Source of the DNA: DASQZK01 sp963763215
Lineage (GTDB): Bacteria > Bacteroidota > Bacteroidia > Bacteroidales > GCA-2748055
Length of the DNA stretch: 64,000 nt
Direction: 5' to 3'
Assembly (NCBI GenBank): GCA_963763215.1
Contig: CAVXNX010000029.1
Span: forward strand, 30,402-94,401
Shown: one piece after another, positions 1-9,043 of the stretch
Layout: each line of letters opens with the position of its first letter
How positions within the stretch are numbered: the first letter of the stretch is position 1
Notes under the pieces: generated by a model
What the model was told of the DNA's origin: nothing
What the model saw: the letters and a program-made list of their open reading frames with translations, nothing else
The model's database searches: none
Translations under genes and position numbers: made by a program

Positions 1-334
1 AGGTGGCCGGAAGCGACTGTACCGACCTTAGCCATTGGATCTGCGGATAGATCGACGGCAGATCGGTGTTCCCACTGGGGTATACCCGGGGTTCCATAAA
101 GAATTCCCAGCGCTTGAAAGGTGCCCATCCGTTTTCTTCCTCGGTGATGGTTTCACCGCCGGCTGCTTTTTTCGACCAGTATGCATCGAAAGCCTTCTGG
201 ATATCATAAAAATTCATGTTGGAAGGCGTGGATTTCCTTGGCTGGTAATCCTTCAGCCATACCTGGGCCGAAAGCGGCCGGGGCAGGAGAAAAAAGCCTG
301 ACAGAATGAGGGAAAGCAGGATCTTGATTTTCAT
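1..334 (-). CDS. Secreted protein, N-terminal part only (cut by window edge)
   Basis: An open frame runs without a stop from an ATG at 334 to the left edge (111 codons seen). The first 24 residues form a signal peptide (charged MKIK, hydrophobic core, then PLSAQ). The mature part starts QVWLKDYQPRKS and includes the blocks FYDIQKAFDAYW and GWAPFKRWEFFMEPRVYPSG. This pattern is familiar from large exported Bacteroidota proteins that often carry BNR/sortilin-like propellers and a T9SS tail. That resemblance is from memory; the domains themselves lie outside the window, so no function is assigned. The gene is separated from the papain-type gene by a 249-base gap holding that gene's terminator. 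Confidence 0.7.
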   Translation of the reverse strand, partial: MKIKILLSLILSGFFLLPRPLSAQVWLKDYQPRKSTPSNMNFYDIQKAFDAYWSKKAAGGETITEEENGWAPFKRWEFFMEPRVYPSGNTDLPSIYPQIQWLRSVQSLPAT

Positions 335-514
335 CTCAGTTTGTTAAAAATAGAAGGGATGGTCGTATAACGCCTTTCCTTCTCATTTGTTTAGTCCGGA
401 ATACCCGAAATAATCAGCTTTGGAAAGCTTTTTCGGCGGATACGGGCAGCTCCAAACGGAGATGGATCGCGAAGGCAGATTTCTCACGACAGGCAGACGT
501 TTAAAACCAGGGAA

Positions 515-550
515 CAAAAAAATCCCGCCGGAGGTCAAGGCCGGCGGGAT
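515..550 (-). terminator. Intrinsic terminator of the papain-type protease gene
   Basis: A perfect 10-bp stem (ATCCCGCCGG at 522-531 with CCGGCGGGAT at 541-550, 9-base loop) is followed on the minus strand by a run of seven T. It lies about 35 bases past the stop codon at 584, as expected for a rho-independent terminator. Confidence 0.85.
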
Positions 551-583
551 CAGGCATGATGGGGAAAGTCGTCTTCTCCGGTC

Positions 584-3230
584 TTACTTCACAATGAGAT
601 TCTTCCTGTAGACTCTGGACTTTGTGACCACCTCGAGATAATACACGCCCGGTGCCCGGTTGCCAAGGTCGATAGTATGCGGGAAACCGCCGGCATGCAT
701 ATACTTCCCGGTATAAACGATCCGCCCTGTCGCGTCGAAGACGCGGGCCAGCACATTCCCCGATTCCCGGGTTCCCAGTTCGATGCTGAAGCTTCCGTCA
801 TTGGGATTCGGATAGACGGAAAGTTGGTCCTGTTCCGGAACGGTCTGGTTTTCAATGCCCAGACTATAGTCGTAGAAGAATAGGGTAAAGTCACCTTCCA
901 CTCCGCCGGCACTCCCGTCGATCTGGATGTAATAGGTCGCTCCCGGCGTAACACTGAGGTTGGCGATGGCAGCCGCATAGTCATAAAGCTCCGTGTGGTA
1001 ATCATCGTTGGCGGCAACCATTTCATAGCCGGAGGGTGAGAAAATGCTGTCGCATTCATCCAGCCGGTAAACGGCAATCTGGGTATCCATTCCCCGGGTA
1101 TCGATGGAGACGACTCCCGACTCCGGCCCGGTAAAACGGAACCAGACACTGTTCTGCAGTCCACCTTCAACGCACCATTGCATATCGGTGTTGCAATCGC
1201 CCTCGGGAGGCGCCGGTTCCTTTTGCTCGACGGTGGCATAAACATTGGTAAAATCGCCGACCTTTCCGGGTTGGGTTATTTCATAGGCATTGCAAATATC
1301 GTCGTTTGGCGGGATTCTCCACCACGTTAAGCGTGATCCGTGCACTGCCTGAACATGCGCCCATGGTTCCGTTCACGGTGTAGGTGATGGTATCGGCCGG
1401 AGAAGCCGTCACGGTCGATCCCTTTGTGGTGTCGAGGCCGGTTGAGGGGCTCCAGCTATAGTTTTCGGCCCCGAAAGCCGTAATGGTGATGGACTTGCCA
1501 TGAACCAGCATTTTTTCGGAATAGGGCAGGAAGATATCCAGCTGATTGACCACATTAATGTAGGTTTTCCGGTTGAGAATTTTGGTCCCCCCGGGCCCGG
1601 TGACCGTCAGACTGATGTCTTTCTTACCGGGAGTTGTATAGCTCACCTGGATGGGGCCCGGCGTACTGGAGGTGGAGGGCGTTGCCCCCTGCCCAAAATT
1701 CCAGGTATAGGTTGAGATGTCTCCATTGGACTGGCTGGTGAAAGTGACTTTCGAACCGGTACAGACCTCTGTCCTGTCGGCGGTAAAGAAGGCATTGAGT
1801 CGTGTGCTTTTGTCGGCATAAGCGCGTATACAGAGATCGGCTTCGCCGTCGGTGATGTCGCTTCCCAACGGCTGCCATTTTTCACCGTCGTGACTGGTCC
1901 AATATGTTCCGGAATGCTCGATATGCGGGAGGGCATAATCTTCACCCTGGAAAGAGACCTTCGTTTCTCCCGGAAGGGGATAGAAAAAGTCGGGACTGAA
2001 GTACTTTATCTTGACATAGTACTCACCGCTGACGATGGCGGGAACATCGAAGGTGGTGTACCCGGGAAAACGGACGATGTTGTTGTAGGAGGAAGCCACG
2101 AGGTTGGTCAGGAGGCTGTCGCCCTGGAAATCATTATAGATTTCAATATCGACAATGGTTCCCGAGGCGAGCACGAAGGTTCCTATTTTCCGGATGAAGC
2201 TTGAATCAGGCGCAACAAAACGCACCAGTCCGTAGGCCGTTTCGTCGTGATAACCAAATGAACTCGTCGCCCCGAGCTTGTCGTACATGTACAGGGTATC
2301 AATCTCATCAAGCTGTGCCCTGACAGGATAGACTGCGGCTTCGGTCAGGAATCGCGTATCCTTGTAAGACACATAGAAATACCCTTTGTCACCCCAGCTG
2401 CTTCCCCAGCTGTTTTTCACGATCCACGCTCCTTTGGTGCCTTTAGGACTTTTCAGCCCGCCGATGACAGCCATGTCGTCATCCCAGCCCACGATCAGGA
2501 CGGCATGATCGGGCGACGTCGTTCCGTTATAGTAGAAGGTATGATCGTTGAGATTGTAATACTGACTCATGAAGGGCCCTCCGGTGTAGATTGAAGCCGA
2601 GACGCCGCCATAATCCATGACGGCTTTCTTGATGATGTCAATGTCTTTTGGCAGCCAGCTTGTTACGGGCGAGTAAGCGGGGATAGACAGCCCTGTTGAT
2701 TTGCAGTTACCATTGGCCGGGTTATAGGGGTCGCTGGCCTCGGTTACCGGCCCCGAAAGCCTTGTGAAGTAGGCGGTGGCCATGGCAAAATTCCCCCCGT
2801 CGTTGATGCCGAGTTCAAATCCATGGCAGGTGGCCAGGTTATGCTCCGAAAGATCGAAAGTCCCGTACCCCAGCTTCAGCCATGACGATTCAATGGCCCC
2901 GATGGTTGAAAAAGACATGCATGCCCCGGCAGGCCCCTGGTTTTTAACCGGGCTGACCCAGTTATAATCCCGGAGATCGTATTTTGAAGGCAGAGCCTGG
3001 GTACTCTTTTTGCCCTGTGTTTCGGATTTTTCATTGTTAAAATGAAGGGTGAGAGGAGAGGGAACGTATCCCAGCCCTTTTCCATCGGCGGATTTTTTGA
3101 CCGCACCAGCTTTTTCTTCCCGGATATAATTCATAAAATCGGGATTCAACGGGGATTTTACGGGTTTTTCCTGTGCCTGCATCTGTACCATCGTCAAAAT
3201 CAGCACCAGGACCCCTGCGATTCTTTTCAT
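584..3230 (-). CDS. C1 papain-family cysteine protease with PKD domain and T9SS sorting tail (frameshifted)
   Basis: This is an exported cell-surface cysteine protease. A signal peptide (residues 1-20, ending MQAQ) is followed by a C1A peptidase domain with the catalytic Cys in NQGPAGACMSF (C104), His in DHAVLIVGW (H242) and Asn in VKNSWGSSWG (N273). A lectin-like beta region follows at about 300-470, then a PKD domain at about 475-560 (YTWNFG, LTVTGPGG), a second Ig-like segment and a pre-peptidase-like domain. The C-terminal sorting domain starts near SVYPNPNDGSFSIEL. The reading frame changes near 1310 within AATCCCGCCAAACGACG; removing one base joins VVENP to NDDICNAYE and gives about 880 residues. 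The oxyanion Gln and the active-site Cys are present, so activity is likely. Substrate is unknown. Confidence 0.9.
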
Positions 3231-3343
3231 AATCTTTTGCGTCCTTTTTCGTTAATAAGATAACAAATTTAGAAGAAAATATCTTTTACCGCTCCAAGGT
3301 GGAAATTATTTGGGAAAATAGACGGGATATATTCCTAAGTTTA

Positions 3344-3374
3344 TTGAGATTTTTTCTATAAAAGGTTAATTTTG
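3344..3374 (+). promoter_or_regulatory. Bacteroidota-type promoter of secA
   Basis: TTG at 3344-3346 and TAATTTTG at 3367-3374 are separated by 20 bases. This fits the primary-sigma consensus of Bacteroidota (TTTG, 19-21 bases, TAnnTTTG). The secA start codon lies about 40 bases downstream in an AT-rich leader. Confidence 0.65.
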
Positions 3375-3412
3375 TTCGTTTAATTTATAAAGAAAATAAT
3401 TAATACAGAAAT

Positions 3413-6400
3413 ATGAGCATTCTTGATAACATACTGGGTAGCTTTCTTGGAACCAAATCCAAAAGGGATCTGAAGGAAATACAGCCTTTTGTGGATCGTA
3501 TCCTCGAGGTTTATCCAACCATTAAAGAACTTTCCAATGATGAATTACGGGCCAGGTCGGTTTCCATCCGGTCGAAGGTCAGGGACTATGTGAAGGTCCA
3601 GGAAGAGGAAATGGCCGGTTTGAAGGTTAAGTCTGAAGATCCGGATCTCCGCATTGATGAAAAGGAACAGATCTATGAACGCATCGACAAGCTGGAAAAA
3701 GAAATCGACGACAAATATGAAGAGATCCTGAACGACGTTTTGCCGGAGGTCTTTTCCATTGTTAAAGATACCGCACGCCGGTTCACCGAAAATGACTCCC
3801 TCGAAGTGACCGCACAGGACTTTGACCGCGACCTTGCGGCAGAGCATGATCACATTGAGATCAGGGGAGAGAAAGCTGTCTGGTTCAATACCTGGATGGC
3901 TGGCGGAAATGAGGTTACCTGGGACATGATCCATTACGACGTTCAGCTGTTCGGCGGCGTGGTGCTCCATTGGGGCCGGATCGCCGAGATGGCAACCGGT
4001 GAGGGGAAAACACTCGTGGCCACCCTCCCTGTGTTCCTGAACGCCCTTACCGGCAAAGGGGTACACATTGTAACGGTCAACGATTACCTGGCCAAACGTG
4101 ACTCTGAATGGATGGGTCCCATATACCAGTTTCACGGGCTCACCGTTGGTTGTATCGATAAACACCAGCCCAATTCCGAAGGCAGGCGCCAAGCCTATAA
4201 CTGCGATATTACCTTCGGCACGAACAACGAATTCGGCTTCGACTACCTCAGGGACAATATGGCCCTGACCCCGCAGGACCTCGTTCAGCGGAGGCACAAT
4301 TATGCCATCGTCGATGAAGTCGACTCGGTACTGATTGATGATGCCCGGACACCGCTGATCATCTCCGGACCCATTCCAAAAGGTGAAAACCAGGAGTTCC
4401 AGGCCTTGAAACCCCGGGTGGAAACCATCGTCGATGCCCAGCGGAAACTGGTGAACCAGATCCTTATCGACGCGAAAAAATTTCTCCAGGAAAACAACAG
4501 CGAAAAAGCAGGTTTCAAACTCCTGCAGGCCCATAAAGGACTGCCCAAAAATAAGGCGCTCATCAAGCTTCTCAGTGAAGAAGGGAACCGATCCCTGATG
4601 CTGAAAACGGAAAACACCTACATGCAGGAGAACTCAAAGAACATGCATATCGTCACCGATGACTTGTTCTTTGTGATCGACGAGAAACAAAATGCCATCG
4701 AAATCACCGATAATGGCATCGACCTGATCAGTTCACCTGAGGAACCCGATTTCTTCATCCTTCCCGATATCGGTTCCGAAATCGCGGAAATTGAAAAATC
4801 GGAGATGAAGGATCAGGAGAAGGTCGATACCAAAGACCAACTTCTCCAGGATTACGCCGTTAAATCGGACCGGGTGCATACCGTCAACCAGCTACTCAAG
4901 GCCTATACATTGTTCGAACGGGACGTGGAATACGTGGTCATCGACAATAAGGTCAAGATCGTTGACGAGCAGACCGGCCGTATTATGGAAGGTCGGAGGT
5001 ATTCCGACGGACTTCACCAGGCGATTGAAGCCAAGGAAAATGTCAAGGTGGAAGCGGCCACCCAGACCTTTGCCACCATTACCCTGCAGAACTATTTCAG
5101 GATGTACCACAAGCTTGCCGGGATGACAGGGACAGCTGAAACCGAAGCCGGTGAATTCTGGGACATCTATAAACTGGATGTTGTGGTCATCCCCACCAAC
5201 AAACCGGTGATCCGTAACGACCGTGAAGACCTGGTATACAAAACCAAACGGGAGAAATACAATGCCGTCATCGACGAGATCGTTGAACTCGTCAACAATG
5301 GAAGGCCGGTACTGGTCGGGACCACTTCGGTGGAAATATCCGAGTTGCTGAGCCGGATGCTGAAGTTGAAAAAAATTTCCCACAATGTGCTGAATGCCAA
5401 ACTTCACCAGCGTGAAGCAGAAATCGTGGCTGAGGCAGGCCACAAAGGGACGGTGACCATCGCCACGAACATGGCAGGTCGCGGAACCGACATCAAGCTG
5501 TCGGCCGAGGTCCGTCAGGCCGGCGGTCTGGCTATCATCGGGACCGAGCGACATGAATCGAGACGCGTCGACAGGCAGTTGCGCGGGCGTGCCGGCCGCC
5601 AGGGCGATCCGGGATCTTCGCAGTTTTATGTGTCACTTGAGGATGATCTCATGCGCCTGTTCGGCTCCGAGCGGATATCCGGCATGATGGATAAGCTGGG
5701 TCTGAAGGAAGGTGAAATGATCCAGCATTCCATGATCACCAAATCGATCGAACGCGCCCAGAAGAAAGTGGAAGAAAACAACTTCGGGATCAGGAAACGC
5801 CTCCTTGAATACGACGACGTGATGAACTCACAGAGGGAAGTCATCTATAAAAGGAGAAAACATGCCCTTTACGGTGAACGACTCAGTGTGGATATCGCCA
5901 ACATGATGTACGATGTGGTCGAGAATATCGTGAACACGTTCCATCCGGTGGCCAACTTCGAAGAATTCCGGTTTGAACTCATCCGGACCATGTCGGTGGA
6001 AAGCCCGGTCAATGAACAGGCATTCCTGAAGGCCTCGAGCGGGGAAATCGTCGATCAGCTCTACGACATGATCCTGAAAACCTACAAGCGCAAAGAGGGT
6101 ACCATCAGTAAGCAGGCTTACCCGGTCATCAAGGATGTGTTCGAGAAACAATCGGCCGTTTATGAAAACATTGTCGTGCCGGTTTCCGACGGGATCCGGA
6201 TATTCCGGGTGATCGCCAACCTGAAGAAAGCCTACGAATCCGAAGCCCAGGAACTTGTCAGGTCGTACGAAAAGACCGTTGTTCTGGCCACCATTGATGA
6301 TAACTGGAAAGAGCACCTCCGCGAACTGGACGACCTGAAACAGAGTGTCCAGAATGCCACCTACGAACAGAAAGATCCGCTGCTGATCTATAAGTTTGAA

Positions 6401-6713
6401 TCGTTCGAACTTTTCAGGCAAATGATCGACCGGGTCAACCGGGAAGTGGTTTCCACCCTCATGAAAGGGCATATCCCGGTCAGCGATCCCAACGCCGTGC
6501 AGAAAGCGCAGGCTCCCAAGCGTCTTGATCTCAGTAAATTCGAGGCCAACCGCGAAGAGAAGCCCCAGTACAACGATCCCTCCGGGCGGAGGCAACCGCA
6601 ATGCCCCGGCACAGCCGGTCAGGGTTGAGAAAAAGGTCGGGAGAAACGATCCGTGTCCCTGTGGCAGCGGCAAAAAATACAAGAATTGTCACGGAAAAGC
6701 CGGGGTGGCGTAA
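3413..6713 (+). CDS. secA: Preprotein translocase ATPase SecA (frameshifted near 3' end)
   Basis: SecA is the motor ATPase that drives unfolded preproteins through SecYEG at the inner membrane. The helicase-like NBD1 has its Walker A in EMATGEGKT (about residue 193-200), and DEVDSVLIDDARTP marks the DEAD-like motif. NBD2 carries ATNMAGRGTD and RQLRGRAGRQGDPG. The protein is long, about 1,090 residues, because of the insertions usual in Bacteroidota SecA. The main frame ends at 6628. The true C-terminus lies one frame over and ends at 6713 with the zinc-binding SEC-C motif CPCGSGKKYKNCHG. Removing one G near 6585 (CCGGGCGG) joins the two. The gene is monocistronic with its own promoter. Confidence 0.97.
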
Positions 6714-6729
6714 GAGGCGAATGTAGGAA

Positions 6730-6751
6730 TGTACAATCCAACGATTGTACA
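6730..6751. repeat. Perfect inverted repeat downstream of secA
   Basis: TGTACAATC, a four-base spacer and GATTGTACA form a perfect 9-bp inverted repeat 16 bases after the secA stop. No T-run follows on either strand, so it is a poor intrinsic terminator. It may be a protein-binding site or an mRNA 3'-end stabiliser. The role is not known. Confidence 0.5.
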
Positions 6752-6826
6752 CAGGGAAAGCCTGAATTTTGGAGGTCCCTGTATAGATTTATGCACTCTT
6801 GAGATCCTGGTTACGGGACGGAAGTA

Positions 6827-7155
6827 CTATTTCTGTGTTGTGTCATGTACACCAGCAGCACTTTTTTTAACAGAGGGTGCTGATTTTTTATCGATTACCG
6901 GACTGCCCGTTAGATTCCGCCGGATATTATAACCGTACCAGGTGCCCGTGGAATAATTTCCATCCCTGGCTGCAAATAAGTAGCCGTTCACATATGAAAG
7001 GGAATACCCGTAATTTCCGTTCGACAATTTCAGGGATGTAATATATGTGCCCGCAAGATCATAAACATACACGGTTCCCGTTGAACCGTCCCAGGTATAA
7101 ATATGATCGGGATCCACTGCAACATTACCGGCATCACCGCTCGGATTGCCGGGAA
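6827..7155 (-). pseudogene. Decayed fragment of a beta-propeller type protein
   Basis: The minus-strand frame encodes about 110 residues (IPGNPSGDAGNVAVDPDHIYTW and then a blade such as TVYVYDLAGTYITSLKL) that look like one or two blades of an NHL/WD-like propeller. An in-frame TAG lies immediately upstream, near 7156, and no signal peptide or plausible upstream start is seen; only a GTG at 7117 could begin translation. The C-terminus (SAPSVKKSAAGVHDTTQK) is not propeller-like. I read this as a remnant of a longer gene. The alternative is a short translated orphan. Confidence 0.45.
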
Positions 7156-7159
7156 TCTA

Positions 7160-7363
7160 TTTATTGTTGGCTTCCTTTTACGACACCTGCGAAAACTCTG
7201 CATTGAGCATAAGTCTTTGCGAACTTTGCGGGTACTCTATTTTTACCTATTTGGTGATATGGTGATTTGGTGAGGTATGAAAGTTCCGTCCTCTTGTGCG
7301 GTTGCGCAATCGTACCCTCGTCCTGTCCTCTGCTCGTATTCTCGTAACTTCAGTCCCCGTCTT
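7160..7363. repeat. Patchwork of short dispersed-repeat-like sequences
   Basis: This spacer between the propeller remnant and dapA holds simple repeated words: TTTGGTGATATGGTGATTTG near 7251-7271, TCTTTGCGAACTTTGCGG near 7213-7230, and an echo of CTCGT/CTGCTC words at 7317-7345. No open frame or T-run hairpin is convincing. Words of these kinds recur between genes in Bacteroidota assemblies as far as I recall. Confidence 0.4.
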
Positions 7364-8248
7364 CTATTTCCCCACGAAATTCCGTATTTTTTCATACAGG
7401 CCCTTGCTAACAGATGTAAGGGGAAGCCGGAGGTTGTTCTGGGCGATATCCATAACGTCGAGGAAAGCTTTGAGCCCCGAAGGATTTCCTTCCGCAAAAA
7501 GCATGTCGTATACCGGAAGAAGGCTGTAGTGGATCTTCCTGGCCTCTGTAAATTTATCTTCCAGGGCCAGTCCAACCAACCGCGAGAATTCGGCCGGGTA
7601 GGCATTGGCGATAACCGAGATCACCCCGGTAGCGCCCAGGGCAATCAGCGGCAGAGCTGTGGCGTCGTCACCGGAGATCACCCCGAATTTCTCGGGTTTG
7701 TCCCGGATGATCGCCATCACCTGCTGAAAGTTTCCGGAAGCTTCCTTGGTGGCAATGATCTGGTTTTTGAATTTTGTCGCCAGGCGGATGGTTGTTTCGG
7801 CCGAAATATTGGAGCCGGTTCGGCCGGGCACATTGTACAGGATGACCGGAACGGGGCTGGCGTCGGCAATGCATTTGAAATGTTGGAATAATCCTTCCTG
7901 GCCGGGCTTATTGTAATATGGAGCGACGGAAAGGATCGCGTCGATGCCGGTAAAATCTGTTTCGTGGATGTGATTCTGCACCTCCGACGTACTGTTCCCG
8001 CCCATTCCCAGCACGATGGGAAGTTTACCGTCATTCACTTCTTTCACCAAATCCACGATGGCATTTTTTTCATCCCTCGTCAGCACCGGGGTTTCCCCCG
8101 TCGTGCCTAAAACCACGAGGTAGTCGACGCCGTTTTTGCTGACATGGCCGACCAGCTTTTTCAGGGCGTTGAAATCGATGCTGCCGTCATTTCTGAAGGG
8201 GGTGGCAAGAGCTACGCCGGTTCCTTTAAAGAAGATGGATTTCGTCAT
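7364..8248 (-). CDS. dapA: 4-hydroxy-tetrahydrodipicolinate synthase
   Basis: DapA condenses pyruvate with aspartate-4-semialdehyde, the first committed step of the diaminopimelate/lysine branch. The 294-residue protein is full length for this class I aldolase (TIM barrel). Diagnostic residues are LGTTGETP (pyruvate-binding Thr pair, 49-50), YNVPGRTG (proton-relay Tyr138) and IIATKEASG (Schiff-base Lys168), with GDDATALP further on. It sits 15 bases downstream of the DUF6913 gene on the same strand, so the two are probably co-transcribed. Its substrate, aspartate semialdehyde, is also the proposed substrate of the DUF39 homocysteine system encoded at 42.9 kb. Confidence 0.97.
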   Translation of the reverse strand: MTKSIFFKGTGVALATPFRNDGSIDFNALKKLVGHVSKNGVDYLVVLGTTGETPVLTRDEKNAIVDLVKEVNDGKLPIVLGMGGNSTSEVQNHIHETDFTGIDAILSVAPYYNKPGQEGLFQHFKCIADASPVPVILYNVPGRTGSNISAETTIRLATKFKNQIIATKEASGNFQQVMAIIRDKPEKFGVISGDDATALPLIALGATGVISVIANAYPAEFSRLVGLALEDKFTEARKIHYSLLPVYDMLFAEGNPSGLKAFLDVMDIAQNNLRLPLTSVSKGLYEKIRNFVGK

Positions 8249-8263
8249 GGGGATAGGTCAAAT

Positions 8264-8836
8264 TTATTTTATGGGCACTGTTCCGGCTTTTTCCGGGTTA
8301 TTCAGGATCGAGACATAGTTTTTGATCTGGGTGACCAGAAAATCCACCGTCGGCTCCCGGCTGATATCGATCATGAGGTCCGAATCATTCAGCGTTTCCT
8401 TATACCTGCCGACTTTAAACTTCGCCTTCGAAAGGCAGGTGAAGTAGGTAAGTGGCAGATGGTCGTTCATGCAGAGGTCAAAGAGAATATCGTAATCTTT
8501 CCCGATCATGTTCAGAACGGCTGTCTCGGTGGGTCTGAAAAAATAGTCCAGGTTCTTTTTGCTCATCACCTGGCAGTTTTCCCACAGTACGAGGCCGTTG
8601 GGGATTTCATCTGAGTTGACATAACCGAGGAGCAGGGCTCGGATCCCCATCTGATCCAGAAATTTGCTGAACTCCCTGATATGCCGGAAGGTCTCCGCAT
8701 CCGTAATATCGAAGACAATGACGGTGTTTTTTGCTGTCCGGAAATTGTGAACAACCTTTTTCCGGTCCCGTTTTTTAAACTTTCGGACCAGGGACATGGT
8801 CCCGACGGAATGCCTGATTTTACTGAATGCGCTCAC
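8264..8836 (-). CDS. DUF6913 family protein
   Basis: This 190-residue protein matches my recollection of DUF6913, a family confined to Bacteroidota. It starts MSAFSKIRHSVG, has a basic segment KFKKRDRKKVVHNF and then an alternating alpha/beta pattern (NTVIVFDITD, IRALLLGYV, DYDILFDL, DLMIDIS) like a Rossmann-type fold. There is no signal peptide or membrane helix, so it is likely cytoplasmic. It directly precedes dapA (15-base gap) and lies near ligA, a neighbourhood that seems to recur in the phylum. The function is unknown. Confidence 0.8.
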   Translation of the reverse strand: MSAFSKIRHSVGTMSLVRKFKKRDRKKVVHNFRTAKNTVIVFDITDAETFRHIREFSKFLDQMGIRALLLGYVNSDEIPNGLVLWENCQVMSKKNLDYFFRPTETAVLNMIGKDYDILFDLCMNDHLPLTYFTCLSKAKFKVGRYKETLNDSDLMIDISREPTVDFLVTQIKNYVSILNNPEKAGTVPIK

Positions 8837-8889
8837 GATGCAATATTACTAATTTTTGGTGGTCCATCCTGAGGAAAGACCCGCTTATT

Positions 8890-9040
8890 TAGTGTCAGAA
8901 AGAAAACTCATGTTTTTTAGCCGTGCTTGATAAGAAAACGTCAAGAGCAAGGCTTGCGATGACTGAAAAACAAGAGTTTACTATTCGTAAATGACTGTTT
9001 TGAAGTCGAGCATAACGCAGCTATTGGCGTTTTCCTGCAA
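8890..9040. other. Structured non-coding element between the DUF6913 gene and ligA
   Basis: The spacer is dense in inverted repeats. AAACTCATGTTTTT (about 8908-8921) pairs with AAAAACAAGAGTTT (about 8967-8980). Inside it AGCCGTGCTTGA pairs with TCAAGAGCAAGGCT. Further on, TTTACTATTCGTAAA and AACGCAGCTATTGGCGTT each form a hairpin. No open frame explains it. It could be a dispersed palindromic element, a structured 3' UTR of ligA, or a small RNA. No T-run ends it on either strand. Confidence 0.5.
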
Positions 9041-9043
9041 GCA

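Noticed and set aside
3545..4534. A 329-codon minus-strand open frame inside secA
   Set aside because: SecA motifs run through this region on the plus strand, and the antisense product resembles nothing.
6730..6751. Terminator of secA
   Set aside because: The palindrome is perfect but neither strand has a following T-run, so it is recorded as an inverted repeat instead.
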